Origin: Hyphomicrobiales bacterium
GTDB lineage: Bacteria; Pseudomonadota; Alphaproteobacteria; Rhizobiales; Beijerinckiaceae
Direction of reading: 5' to 3'
Length of the DNA: 17,234 nt
Assembly (NCBI GenBank): GCA_947374125.1
Contig: CANCAR010000035.1
Span: 1-17,234, forward strand
Below, in pieces: positions 1 through 7,164 of the stretch. The stretch's first letter is position 1, and each line of letters opens with the position of its first letter. The notes under the pieces were generated by a model. That model had not been told where the DNA came from and made no database searches. It saw only the letters and a list, made by a program, of their open reading frames with translations. Both the position numbers and the translations under genes were made by a program.

Positions 1-124
1 GCGAGCGATAGCGAAGCAACCTAGCTGATGCTGTAGAACTAAGTGAGGTCTAGCCATTGCACTCATTTAACTTTCGCTAGCTGGGTTGCTTCGCTATCGC
101 TCGCAATGACGGATTTAGTTCTAC
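1..124. repeat. Inverted-repeat element at the left edge, abutting mutL
   Basis: Two 26-bp arms face each other at 1-26 and 79-104, with a single mismatch (t at 22 against c at 83). They enclose about 52 bp. A second, 10-bp inverted match, gtagaactaa at 33-42 and ttagttctac at 115-124, reaches across the mutL stop codon. The arm core (gcgagcgatagcgaagcaac, followed outward on the right by aatgacgg) has the look of a dispersed intergenic repeat that I recall from several alphaproteobacterial genomes. The left outer end is missing because the window starts inside the arm. The transcript could fold into a long hairpin and so serve as a 3' end for the mutL message, but there is no clear U-tract. 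No coding capacity is seen. Confidence 0.8.
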
Positions 125-1923
125 GATCTCCCAAACAACCGTTCAATATCGCTGAGTTTAAGCTCTACATAGGTTGGTCGGCCATGGTTGCATTGGCCGG
201 AGTTTGGAGTGGCTTCCATCTCGCGTAAGAGCGCGTCCATCTCCTCTGGCCCGAGACGTCTTCCGGCGCGCACGGAATGGTGGCAGGCGAAGGTGGCGAG
301 CACGTGGTCGAGGCGATCTTCAAGCGCGATTGTTGTCCCCCATTCTTCCATGGAATCGATGAGGTCATGGATGAGGGCGTGCACATCGGTGTCGCCAAGG
401 GCAGCGGGGACTTCTGCAACGGCAATCGCCCCTTGACCGAAGGGTTCGAGGACGAGGCCTAATTCGGCAAGTACAGGGGCGCTGTCGATGAGCTTTTGGG
501 CGTCTGAGGGATCAAGATCGATAACCGCTGGAATGAGCAGCATTTGCCGCGGGATAGATCGTGCGGCGCGTTCGCGTTTCAGGCGTTCATAGACGAGGCG
601 TTCATGGGCGGCGTGTTGATCGACCAGCACAATGCCGTTTTGCGTCTGCGCTACGATATAGGTGCCATGGAGCTGCGCGCGGGCGGCCCCTAATGGATGC
701 GCGGTATCGGTAAAGCTCGGCTCGGTGCTGGCAATCCGGGGATCGGTGGAGGGGGTTGCGAGGCTCTCGAAGCTCGCTTGAGCGGTTTCTTGAAAGCCGG
801 GTGAGGCGGGTGATTGCTGCCAGTCCCAGTTTGTCGGACGCGATTGGGGACTGTATAAACCACCGCCGCTATGGGGACGCAGGGCATCGAGTGTGCGTGT
901 CGCAACAGTTGACGAGGCGCGATGGCCGGCGCCGGCGAGCGCAACGCGAATGGCACCTACGATCAAGCCGCGGATGAGGCCTGGATCGCGGAAACGGACT
1001 TCGCTTTTGGCGGGATGGACATTCACATCCACGAGGTGCGGTGGCACTTCGATAAACAGCGCCACGGCAGGGTGGCGGCCCGTTGGTACATGGTCTTGAT
1101 AGGCGGCTTTAATGGCCCCCACCAGCACCCGGTCGCGCACCGGGCGGCCGTTCACATGGAGATTGGCGGCATTGGCTGTGGGCCGGTGATAGGTGCCTAA
1201 GCCAGCAAGCCCATAAAGGCGGGCGTCTTCGCGGATGGCATCGATGGGGAGCGCATTATCGGTGAAGTCTTGCCCCATAATGCGACCAATGCGGCGGGCG
1301 AGCGCTGCGGCGTCGGTTGCGTCCTCGCTGGGGTAATCGATCAACGTGCCGCTATCATGGCTCAGCGTGAAGCGGATATCGGGATGCGCCATGGCGATGC
1401 GCTTGACCATGTCGGCCACGGCTTGGGCTTCCGCACGGTCGGTTTTTAGAAACTTCAGACGCGCTGGCGTGGCATAAAACAGATCGGCTACTTCAACGCG
1501 CGTGCCCCGCTCAAAGGAGGCGGGTTTGACGGCATGCTTGATGCCCGCATCCACGAGAATGCTGGAGCCATGCGAAGCATCCGCATGGCGAGTGGTGATG
1601 GCAACGCGCGCCACGGCACCAATCGAGGGCAGCGCCTCACCGCGAAAGCCTAGCGTGTTAATGGCGAGCAAATCACCATCGGGTAGTTTGGAGGTGGCGT
1701 GGCGTTCAACCGCAAGGGACAAATCATCGGCGCTCATGCCGGAGCCGTTATCGGTAACGCGGATAAGGCGACGACCGCCTTCTTCAATGACGATTTCGAT
1801 GCGCGTTGCCCCGGCATCAATCGCGTTTTCGACGATTTCCTTAACGGCGGAAGCCGGACGCTCTACCACTTCGCCAGCGGCGATGCGGTCAATCAGGATC
1901 GGGTCAAGGCGGCGAATATTCAT
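121..1923 (-). CDS. mutL: DNA mismatch repair protein MutL
   Basis: MutL links mismatch recognition by MutS to strand incision and excision. The 600-residue product has the N-terminal GHKL ATPase motifs in order: E29 and N33 in EIVENAIDAGAT, DNGSG at 58-62, the ERHATSK stretch near 73-79, and GFRGEAL at 92-98. The C-terminal dimerisation domain contains DQHA(x2)E(x4)E beginning at D435, ACHHSVRAG from 546 and CNHGRPT at 578-584. These are the metal-binding motifs of MutL proteins with intrinsic nicking activity, which suggests a methyl-independent, MutH-free system. The ATG at 1923 gives the canonical start just ahead of the first motif. The TAG stop lies within the palindromic sequence bordering the left-edge repeat, so the last residue may have been set by that insertion. 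The gene is codirectional with ndh, 91 bp downstream of it. Confidence 0.97.
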   Translation of the reverse strand: MNIRRLDPILIDRIAAGEVVERPASAVKEIVENAIDAGATRIEIVIEEGGRRLIRVTDNGSGMSADDLSLAVERHATSKLPDGDLLAINTLGFRGEALPSIGAVARVAITTRHADASHGSSILVDAGIKHAVKPASFERGTRVEVADLFYATPARLKFLKTDRAEAQAVADMVKRIAMAHPDIRFTLSHDSGTLIDYPSEDATDAAALARRIGRIMGQDFTDNALPIDAIREDARLYGLAGLGTYHRPTANAANLHVNGRPVRDRVLVGAIKAAYQDHVPTGRHPAVALFIEVPPHLVDVNVHPAKSEVRFRDPGLIRGLIVGAIRVALAGAGHRASSTVATRTLDALRPHSGGGLYSPQSRPTNWDWQQSPASPGFQETAQASFESLATPSTDPRIASTEPSFTDTAHPLGAARAQLHGTYIVAQTQNGIVLVDQHAAHERLVYERLKRERAARSIPRQMLLIPAVIDLDPSDAQKLIDSAPVLAELGLVLEPFGQGAIAVAEVPAALGDTDVHALIHDLIDSMEEWGTTIALEDRLDHVLATFACHHSVRAGRRLGPEEMDALLREMEATPNSGQCNHGRPTYVELKLSDIERLFGRS

Positions 1924-1950
1924 GGTCTAGGCATGGCGACGATTCGTCTC

Positions 1951-1975
1951 GATGACAAGTCATCAGGAACGTTCC
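1951..1975. promoter_or_regulatory. Two adjacent perfect palindromes between ndh and mutL
   Basis: The 91-bp gap between the ndh stop and the mutL start contains gatgac-aa-gtcatc (1951-1964) followed one base later by ggaacgttcc (1966-1975). Each is perfectly self-complementary. They could be operator half-sites for mutL or small hairpins at the 3' end of the ndh transcript. There is no U-tract, so an intrinsic terminator is not supported, and the GAAC/GTTC spacing does not match the alphaproteobacterial LexA direct repeat. Function is unknown. Confidence 0.35.
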
Positions 1976-2014
1976 GCGATCAGCCCGCCGAGGTCGCTAT
2001 CTCGGCATTGCGGA

Positions 2015-3322
2015 TCAATGGAGTTTGAGCTTCGGCCGCACGACCTGATTGACGTGGCCGATCAAGATCAGGATCAAGCCCTTGATCCAGCCATGGATGC
2101 CGATCAGATGCATCCGATAAAGCGAGATATAGGCGATACGAGCAAAGTAGCCCTCAATGGCCATCCGCCCGCCGACGAGATTACCCATGAGGCTACCCAC
2201 CGTTGAAAACCGGCTGAGCGAAATGAGCGAACCGCGATCCCGATAGACGAAGGCTTCCAACGGCTTCTTTGCGATGAGGCTCACAATATTGTGAAAAGCA
2301 GTTTTCGACATTTGTGCCGCCGATTGGGCGCGCGGCGGAACCGGCTTACCGGTTTCAGCAATAATGCAATTGCAGCAATCGCCAATCGCAAAGATGCGAT
2401 CGTCAAGGGTGGTTTGAAGCGTATCGCGCACTTTGATCTGATTATTGGGGGTCATTTCCAACCCATCGAGCCCACCCTGTATTTTCGCGCCACGCACGCC
2501 TGCAGCCCATAACATGAGATCCGCTTTAACGCTCTCGCCCGAACGCATGACCAGAGCGCCCGCATCGGCTCGGGTAACTTGCGTGTTGGTTCTGACATCG
2601 ACGCCGAGTGCTTCGAGTTCCGCCTGTGCGGAAGCGGCGAGCTTTTCGGGCAAAGCGGGTAAAATCCTAGGACCCGCCTCGATAAGCGTGACCTTTAAGC
2701 GGCTTTCATCGAACACTTCGAGACCGTAATGGCGAAGGGCGGCGGCGGAATTATAGAGTTCGGCGGCTAATTCAACGCCTGTCGCGCCACCGCCGACAAT
2801 GGCGATATTGACCATCGCATCGGACGTTGAGTCGACACTCAGAGTGCGGGAAACCCTAAGGCAATTGTTGAGGAGTTTTGTCCGGAACCGGTCGGCTTGG
2901 GTGCGATCTTCCAGAAACAAGCAATTCTCTTTTACGCCCGGCGTTCCAAAATCATTCGATACCGCGCCAAAGGCCAAGACAAGGTAATCATATCGGATGC
3001 GGTGTTGGGCGATGACTTCTTGGCCGTTTTCGTCAAACATAGGCGCGATGACGACTTGTCGTTTGGTCCGATCAATCGCCTCCAGACTGCCATAAAAGAA
3101 CCGATAGCCCCAACGGTGGCCATGGCTTCGATAGCCTACTTCATCGAGATTAGCGTCGAGCGATCCAGCAGCGACCTCGTGTAACAGCGGCTTCCAGATA
3201 TGCGTTGGGTTTCGTTCAACCAAAATAATATCATATTTTTCGCGGCCGAATTTTGCGCCGAGACGGCGAACCAGTTCCAGTCCGCCGGCACCCCCGCCAA
3301 CGACGACAATTTGAGTTTTCAT
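2015..3322 (-). CDS. ndh: Type II NADH:quinone oxidoreductase (NDH-2), FAD-dependent
   Basis: NDH-2 is a non-proton-pumping membrane-associated flavoenzyme that passes electrons from NADH to quinone. The 435-residue product starts with an FAD dinucleotide-binding motif, GGGAGG at 9-14, and an acidic strand end (LVER, 34-37). The second, NADH-binding Rossmann motif is AIVGGGATGVELAAEL at about 174-189. The FAIGDC motif, which closes the FAD site in this family, follows further along. The C-terminal part has RGSLISLSRF and a hydrophobic segment, GLILILIG, near the end, consistent with the amphipathic membrane anchor of NDH-2. Length is normal for the family. The ATG at 3322 lies directly before the first beta strand. 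No strong promoter was recognised upstream. The lone position suggests a separate transcription unit, perhaps reading into mutL. Confidence 0.92.
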   Translation of the reverse strand: MKTQIVVVGGGAGGLELVRRLGAKFGREKYDIILVERNPTHIWKPLLHEVAAGSLDANLDEVGYRSHGHRWGYRFFYGSLEAIDRTKRQVVIAPMFDENGQEVIAQHRIRYDYLVLAFGAVSNDFGTPGVKENCLFLEDRTQADRFRTKLLNNCLRVSRTLSVDSTSDAMVNIAIVGGGATGVELAAELYNSAAALRHYGLEVFDESRLKVTLIEAGPRILPALPEKLAASAQAELEALGVDVRTNTQVTRADAGALVMRSGESVKADLMLWAAGVRGAKIQGGLDGLEMTPNNQIKVRDTLQTTLDDRIFAIGDCCNCIIAETGKPVPPRAQSAAQMSKTAFHNIVSLIAKKPLEAFVYRDRGSLISLSRFSTVGSLMGNLVGGRMAIEGYFARIAYISLYRMHLIGIHGWIKGLILILIGHVNQVVRPKLKLH

Positions 3323-3382
3323 GGCTGGTCGTCCCTGTTTTGATTATCGCTGCTTAAAGGACAAAAAAGGCACGATGTCTAG

Positions 3383-3496
3383 TTACTTGGTGGGTGCAGG
3401 ATGGTGAACATGATCGCCGATCTCTTTGGCCAATTTCCGCACGACCGCGCTTGGGTTGAGAGGTTTTTGTAAATTAAGAGTAGGGCGGGCACTCTT
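3383..3496 (-). pseudogene. Possible 3' remnant of a displaced gene
   Basis: Immediately after the toxin stop codon the same reading frame stays open for 37 codons and ends at TAA (3383-3385). The inferred peptide ends in a natural-looking stretch that includes AVVRKLAKEIGDHVHHP, with no ATG. GTG and TTG occur only in its middle. It reads like the C-terminal tail of a protein whose 5' part was replaced when the toxin-antitoxin genes arrived. It could equally be chance: the stretch is short and I do not recognise a family. The rest of the 174-bp gap to ndh (3323-3382) shows nothing I can name. A 6-bp stem, aagagt (3476-3481) with actctt (3491-3496), lies right after the toxin stop. Confidence 0.25.
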
Positions 3497-3790
3497 TTAG
3501 TCGGGCCATGAATCCCTTTTCCAATGCCGGCTTGAATGAATGACGCGTAGAACGGTCAACGTGTCATCCGTTAAAACATATGCAATGATGTAGGGCGTTT
3601 TCAAGACGCGCTTTTCAAAGGTTCCTTCGACGCGTCCGGGGCGTCCGATTGGGTTGAGCGCAAGCGTTCTTATCGCAGAATCAACCCGATCCGCGATCAG
3701 TCTGGCGGCAACGATATCGTCTTTGGCAACATAAAATAGGGCAGAGTCGAAATCGTTCAAGGCATCGTCGGACCAGACGATCTCCCTCAT
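3497..3790 (-). CDS. RelE/ParE-superfamily type II toxin
   Basis: The 97-residue product has the pattern of ParE-type toxins: an N-terminal strand IVWSDDAL, a helical hairpin with a DIVAARLIADRVDSAI segment, LNPIGRPGRVEG, and the closing strands YIIAYVLTDDTLTVLRVIHSSRHW. ParE members inhibit gyrase, while RelE members cleave ribosome-bound mRNA. The sequence looks more ParE-like (the RVIHSSRHW ending is typical), but target choice cannot be settled by eye. Its ATG overlaps the antitoxin stop as ATGA, giving the usual antitoxin-first, translationally coupled order. It is the last gene of the small accessory island next to ndh. Confidence 0.85.
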   Translation of the reverse strand: MREIVWSDDALNDFDSALFYVAKDDIVAARLIADRVDSAIRTLALNPIGRPGRVEGTFEKRVLKTPYIIAYVLTDDTLTVLRVIHSSRHWKRDSWPD

Positions 3791-4050
3791 TGATCGCTTT
3801 TGGCGCGTTCAATGGTTGATTTAAGCCGCTTCATCGCTTGGTCATGCGGCGTGACCCGCCCTGAATCCCGATCCGAAAGACCGCGTTGAATGCCAGCGAC
3901 AATCTCCAATTCACGGGTAACGTAATCGGAGATAACCTCGCCAGCGAGAACCGACGAGGTGCGTCTTGCCTGACGGGCTAGCTCGTCAAGCTTGGATAGG
4001 GTGTCACCAGAAAGGTTCACCATTAACGGGTCTGCGGCAGGTGATGTCAT
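3787..4050 (-). CDS. Ribbon-helix-helix (CopG/ParD-like) antitoxin
   Basis: This small protein (87 residues from the ATG at 4050) begins with a short beta strand, MVNLSG, followed by two helices (DTLSKLDELARQ and SSVLAGEVISDYVTREL). That is the ribbon-helix-helix DNA-binding fold. The tail IVAGIQRGLSDRDSGRVTPHDQAMKRL matches the toxin-wrapping C-terminus of CopG/ParD antitoxins. The frame also has an upstream TTG at 4056, but ATG is preferred. No strong ribosome binding site is visible for either. It overlaps the toxin by ATGA and is expected to neutralise it and repress the operon. The 39-bp gap to the upstream HTH gene holds an AT-rich stretch and a gataat motif on the minus strand, so it may have its own promoter or share the upstream one. 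Confidence 0.83.
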   Translation of the reverse strand: MTSPAADPLMVNLSGDTLSKLDELARQARRTSSVLAGEVISDYVTRELEIVAGIQRGLSDRDSGRVTPHDQAMKRLKSTIERAKSDQ

Positions 4051-4089
4051 GCACAAAGGGTACCATAAATTTTTCTATGTTCCAGCCTA

Positions 4090-4437
4090 TTATCCTACCG
4101 CATGGCTGTTGGCCCGCACGACCGCCTCAACCACATCCGGATTTTTCTCGATCACCCGCAAAAGCGTTGCTGCTGCAGGGTCGGGGTGGCGGCGGCCTTG
4201 CTCCCAGCCTTCGAGCGTGCGGGCCGGAATGCCGAAGCGCTTGGCGAAGTCTTTTGGCGATTTGGCGACGGCTTTGCGGATGGTTTTGACGCGATCCGCC
4301 GTCATCGAAGGGTAGGAAATGACAGTAAGTTCGAGTTCGCCGCGCTTCCAAGCGATGGCTTCCTGGAGGGCTTCGATGAGGCCCGCGCCAAAGGATGTAT
4401 CTTCTTCGCTTGTTCCGAATTTTCCGGCTTTAGGCAT
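4090..4437 (-). CDS. NadS/HigA-like helix-turn-helix regulator, no adjacent cognate toxin
   Basis: This 115-residue protein has an N-terminal part with LIEALQEAIAWKRGE and a C-terminal XRE-type helix-turn-helix (about KTIRKAVAKSPKDFAKRFGIPARTLEGWEQGRR). The QGRRHPDPAAATLLRVIEKNP tail is characteristic of the HigA/NadS antitoxin family. Such proteins normally sit beside a HigB/RelE-type toxin. None lies upstream here: an M16 peptidase gene begins 91 bp away, and the genes downstream are a ribbon-helix-helix antitoxin with its own toxin. I chose the ATG at 4437 because GGAG (plus-strand 4447-4450) lies 9 nt ahead and the predicted transcript would start near 4451, leaving an upstream GTG at 4452 untranslated. 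A near-consensus promoter fully covered by an inverted repeat points to autoregulation. Confidence 0.8.
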   Translation of the reverse strand: MPKAGKFGTSEEDTSFGAGLIEALQEAIAWKRGELELTVISYPSMTADRVKTIRKAVAKSPKDFAKRFGIPARTLEGWEQGRRHPDPAAATLLRVIEKNPDVVEAVVRANSHAVG

Positions 4438-4454
4438 GGTCACATTCTCCACGA

Positions 4455-4486
4455 ATAATTATACGCCAATAGCGTATAATTATCAA
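4455..4486 (-). promoter_or_regulatory. Sigma70-type promoter overlapped by a perfect inverted-repeat operator
   Basis: On the minus strand TTGATA (plus 4481-4486) and TATAAT (plus 4458-4463) are separated by exactly 17 bp, a near-ideal housekeeping promoter. A perfect inverted repeat with 12-bp arms, ataattatacgc at 4455-4466 and gcgtataattat at 4472-4483, and a 5-bp spacer covers the -10 element, the spacer and part of the -35. A dimeric HTH protein bound here would block RNA polymerase. The obvious candidate is the gene immediately downstream. Transcription should start about 14 nt before its ATG, giving a very short leader that begins at the GGAG ribosome binding site. Confidence 0.85.
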
Positions 4487-4528
4487 AGAGAAGTCTGATT
4501 CTAGGCGGTCATTCAAGCCTAAAACCGC

Positions 4529-5803
4529 TCACATCCCAACCGGACGACCCACCACGGTGACGAACAGTTTCCCCTCGCCATAAAGCCGTTTTGCGACGCG
4601 GGTGGCATCTTCTCGCGTGACAGCGGCAACCAGTCCATTGCGGCGGTCCATATAGTCGCGGCCCAAATTTTCGACCTGCATTTGGGTGAGCTGGCCCGCG
4701 AGCTTGGTGGAGGTGTCAAAGCGCAACGGGTAGGAACCGATGAGGTATTTTTTGGCGATGTCGAGTTCTTCATCATTCGGGCCTTCAAGGGCGAGCGACG
4801 AGATTTCGGCTTCGATGATGGAAAGCGACTCGACGGCGCGTTCGTTCTTCGTCGAGGTGCCGCCCATATGCAGCGGGCCGTGGTTAAGGCTTGCGAGCTG
4901 CGAGGAGACGGAATAGGCAAGCCCGCGCTTCTCGCGCACCTCGCGGAAGAGGCGGGACGAGAACATCCCACCGCCGAGCACGTGGTTGAGCACGCTGGCG
5001 GTGACAAAATCCGGATCGCTTTGCAGCAAGCCTGCTGCACCAAAGCGGATGGAGCTTTGCGGGATATCGAGATCGATCACTTGGCGCGTGCCCACAGCAG
5101 AAGGCGTGCCAAGGGGTATTGCGGTCAGTGCGGCTTTTTCGGGCAACGCGCCAAAGACGCGTTCGAGTTCAAGCGCCAGGGTGGCAGCGTCAATCGCGCC
5201 GACAACGGCGATTTTGAGCGTCTCGCGAGCGAAGATTTTGGCGCGATAGGCCACAAGGTCATCGCGCGTGATGGTGGGCAGGCTCTCGGCGGTTCCTTTG
5301 GACGGGCGCCCATAGGGGTGGCCTGCAAAGGCGGTGGCAAACCAAGCGCGGTTGGCCATGGCGTCGGGATCGTTCTGCTCGTTGCGGATCGAGGCCAAAA
5401 GTTGCGCACGCACGCGCTCGACAGGTTCTGCATCAAGCCGCGCCTCGTTTAGCGCCAGCCGGAACATATCGAAGGCTTCCTCGCGATGGCGGGAGAGCGT
5501 ACGGAGTTGACCCGAAATCTGGTCGCGCGAGGCGGAAAAGCCGAGTTCAATCGCGAAATCATCTAGCCGGTCATGAAACTCCGTTGAATCATAGGGGCCC
5601 GCACCTTCATCCAGCAGGCCTGCGAGGAAGGAGGCCGTGCCCGGCTTTTTCTCCGGATCTTGTGAGGAGCCGCCTCGCATCGCGATTTCCATCGCGATCA
5701 GCGGCACGGTGTAATCTTCAATCAGCCAAGCCTCAATGCCAGAGCTGGAGCGGACGATTTGAATGCGGGAAGCGAGGCTTGCCGTCGTGGAAAGATCGTT
5801 CAT
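4529..5803 (-). CDS. M16 family peptidase-like protein, non-catalytic partner subunit
   Basis: This 424-residue protein has the two-domain M16B fold. The zinc motif HxxEH is lost: where the upstream partner has HFLEH this one has SFLAG (residues 58-62). The C-terminal domain keeps the REKRGLAYSV segment (about 290-299), including the Arg and Tyr that non-catalytic M16B subunits contribute to substrate binding. Established M16B systems, such as mitochondrial processing peptidase and some bacterial pairs, work as heterodimers of one zinc subunit and one such partner. Here the start codon overlaps the partner's stop as TGATG, so equal, coupled synthesis is likely. There is no obvious signal peptide. 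The stop is followed by short imperfect stems (taggc/gccta, gcggt/accgc at 4502-4528) that are too weak to call a terminator. Confidence 0.9.
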   Translation of the reverse strand: MNDLSTTASLASRIQIVRSSSGIEAWLIEDYTVPLIAMEIAMRGGSSQDPEKKPGTASFLAGLLDEGAGPYDSTEFHDRLDDFAIELGFSASRDQISGQLRTLSRHREEAFDMFRLALNEARLDAEPVERVRAQLLASIRNEQNDPDAMANRAWFATAFAGHPYGRPSKGTAESLPTITRDDLVAYRAKIFARETLKIAVVGAIDAATLALELERVFGALPEKAALTAIPLGTPSAVGTRQVIDLDIPQSSIRFGAAGLLQSDPDFVTASVLNHVLGGGMFSSRLFREVREKRGLAYSVSSQLASLNHGPLHMGGTSTKNERAVESLSIIEAEISSLALEGPNDEELDIAKKYLIGSYPLRFDTSTKLAGQLTQMQVENLGRDYMDRRNGLVAAVTREDATRVAKRLYGEGKLFVTVVGRPVGM

Positions 5804-7098
5804 CAGGCTGCTTCATCCTTTAAGAGATAGCCGCTTACGACATGACGCCGGTTTAGCCATTTTTTGGCGACTGTCTGCACCACGTCCGTTGTGACGGCTT
5901 CAATCGCGTCCGGCCATTCGGAGACGTCTTTGAGGCTGGAGCCGGTAGCGAGCGCAGAACCATACATGCGGGCGAGGGAGGATTGGCTATCTTGGGCGTA
6001 GACCGTGTCGGCGATCAACCGCGTTTTGGCGCGGCGCAATTCATGGTCGTCAACGCCTTGGCTGACGACATCCGCGATCACCTGTTCTATGGCTTCTTCG
6101 AGCGCCTCCAGCGTACCTTCTGGGTGGGGCAGGGCGTAGAGCATGAGGCGGGAGCGGTCCACCGCGGTGCTCTGATACCAAGCGCCTGCGGCAACGGCGA
6201 TTTTTTGCTCCATCACAAGCTTGCGGTGAAGCCTGCCGGTGCCGTGGGCGGAGAGGATTTGAACAAGAACCTCAAGTGCTTCGGCTTCGCCCTTGTCAGC
6301 GGTTTTATAGCTCGGCACAACCCAAGCCAATTGGACGGAGGGCTGCTCAACCTTTGGGTCGGTCAACACCACGCGCCGTGCCGAGCGAGCATCCGGTTCG
6401 CGCGGACGATGACGCTCTGGCTTTTGGCCACGCGCAGGAATCCGGCCATAGGTTTCTTCCGCCAAGCGCACGACTTCGCTCTCGGTGACATCGCCTGCTA
6501 CCACGAGGATGGCGTTTTCAGGCGTGTAGAAGCGGCGATAATAGGCGAGCGCGTCTTCGCGGTTGAGCCCCTCGATCTCATGCATAAAGCCGATGATCGG
6601 TTTGCCATAGGGGTGGTGGGTAAAGAGCGTGGAGGCGAGCGACTCGCCCAATTGGGCTGAGGGATCGGTATCCGTGCGCATGCGGCGCTCTTCAATCACG
6701 ACATCACGCTCGGGGTCGACCACGTCGTCGGAGAGCACAAGGCCCGTCATGCGGTCGGCCTCAAATTCCATCATGGTTTTGAGGTGCTCGCGTGCAACGC
6801 GTTGGAAATAGGCCGTGTAATCATAGGACGTGAAGGCATTTTCTTGACCACCAAGGGCTGTGACAACTTCGGAAAACTCGCCTTGCGGGTGCTTATCCGT
6901 GCCTTTGAACATCAAATGTTCGAGAAAATGCGCAATGCCCGATTTGCCAACAGGATCATCCGCAGAACCATTGCGGTACCAGACCATATGCGTCACCACG
7001 GGCGTGCGGTGATCGGGGATAACGACGATATCGAGCCCGTTACGGAGCGTGACATGGGCAATATCGGGGCCCTTATGCGATTGTGGCTCGGTGGTCAT
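5803..7098 (-). CDS. M16 family zinc metallopeptidase, catalytic subunit
   Basis: This 431-residue protein is an M16 (pitrilysin/insulinase superfamily) peptidase with the inverted zinc motif HFLEH at 57-61 and the distal ligand Glu at 136/137 in VVIEERRM, the expected distance of about 75 residues. It also has GGQENAFTSYDYTAYF, typical of the M16B active-site wall, and a C-terminal domain with LSAHGTGRLHRKLV. It probably degrades short peptides as a heterodimer with the non-catalytic protein encoded directly downstream, with which it overlaps by one base. No signal peptide is seen, so a cytoplasmic location is likely. The ATG at 7098 has an AGGGA-type ribosome binding site about 6-8 nt upstream. 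The gap to the preceding gene is 66 bp. Confidence 0.93.
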   Translation of the reverse strand: MTTEPQSHKGPDIAHVTLRNGLDIVVIPDHRTPVVTHMVWYRNGSADDPVGKSGIAHFLEHLMFKGTDKHPQGEFSEVVTALGGQENAFTSYDYTAYFQRVAREHLKTMMEFEADRMTGLVLSDDVVDPERDVVIEERRMRTDTDPSAQLGESLASTLFTHHPYGKPIIGFMHEIEGLNREDALAYYRRFYTPENAILVVAGDVTESEVVRLAEETYGRIPARGQKPERHRPREPDARSARRVVLTDPKVEQPSVQLAWVVPSYKTADKGEAEALEVLVQILSAHGTGRLHRKLVMEQKIAVAAGAWYQSTAVDRSRLMLYALPHPEGTLEALEEAIEQVIADVVSQGVDDHELRRAKTRLIADTVYAQDSQSSLARMYGSALATGSSLKDVSEWPDAIEAVTTDVVQTVAKKWLNRRHVVSGYLLKDEAA

Positions 7099-7164
7099 AG
7101 AGTATCCCTTAATGAAACGGGCAAAGCGAAGCTGAACTTGGTAGACGGGCCGAGTAGGCGACGC

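Noticed and set aside
1966..1975. LexA (SOS) box upstream of mutL
   Set aside because: The palindrome ggaacgttcc lacks the GTTC-N7-GTTC spacing of alphaproteobacterial LexA sites.
3476..3496. Intrinsic terminator after the ParE-like toxin gene
   Set aside because: The stem is only 6 bp with a 9-nt loop, and no U-tract follows on the minus strand.
4502..4528. Terminator after the M16 pair
   Set aside because: Two competing 5-bp stems with long loops and no U-run; too weak.
4682..5452. 256-codon plus-strand open frame
   Set aside because: It lies entirely antisense to the M16 partner gene, which has clear family motifs. The translation is composition-biased with no recognisable domain.
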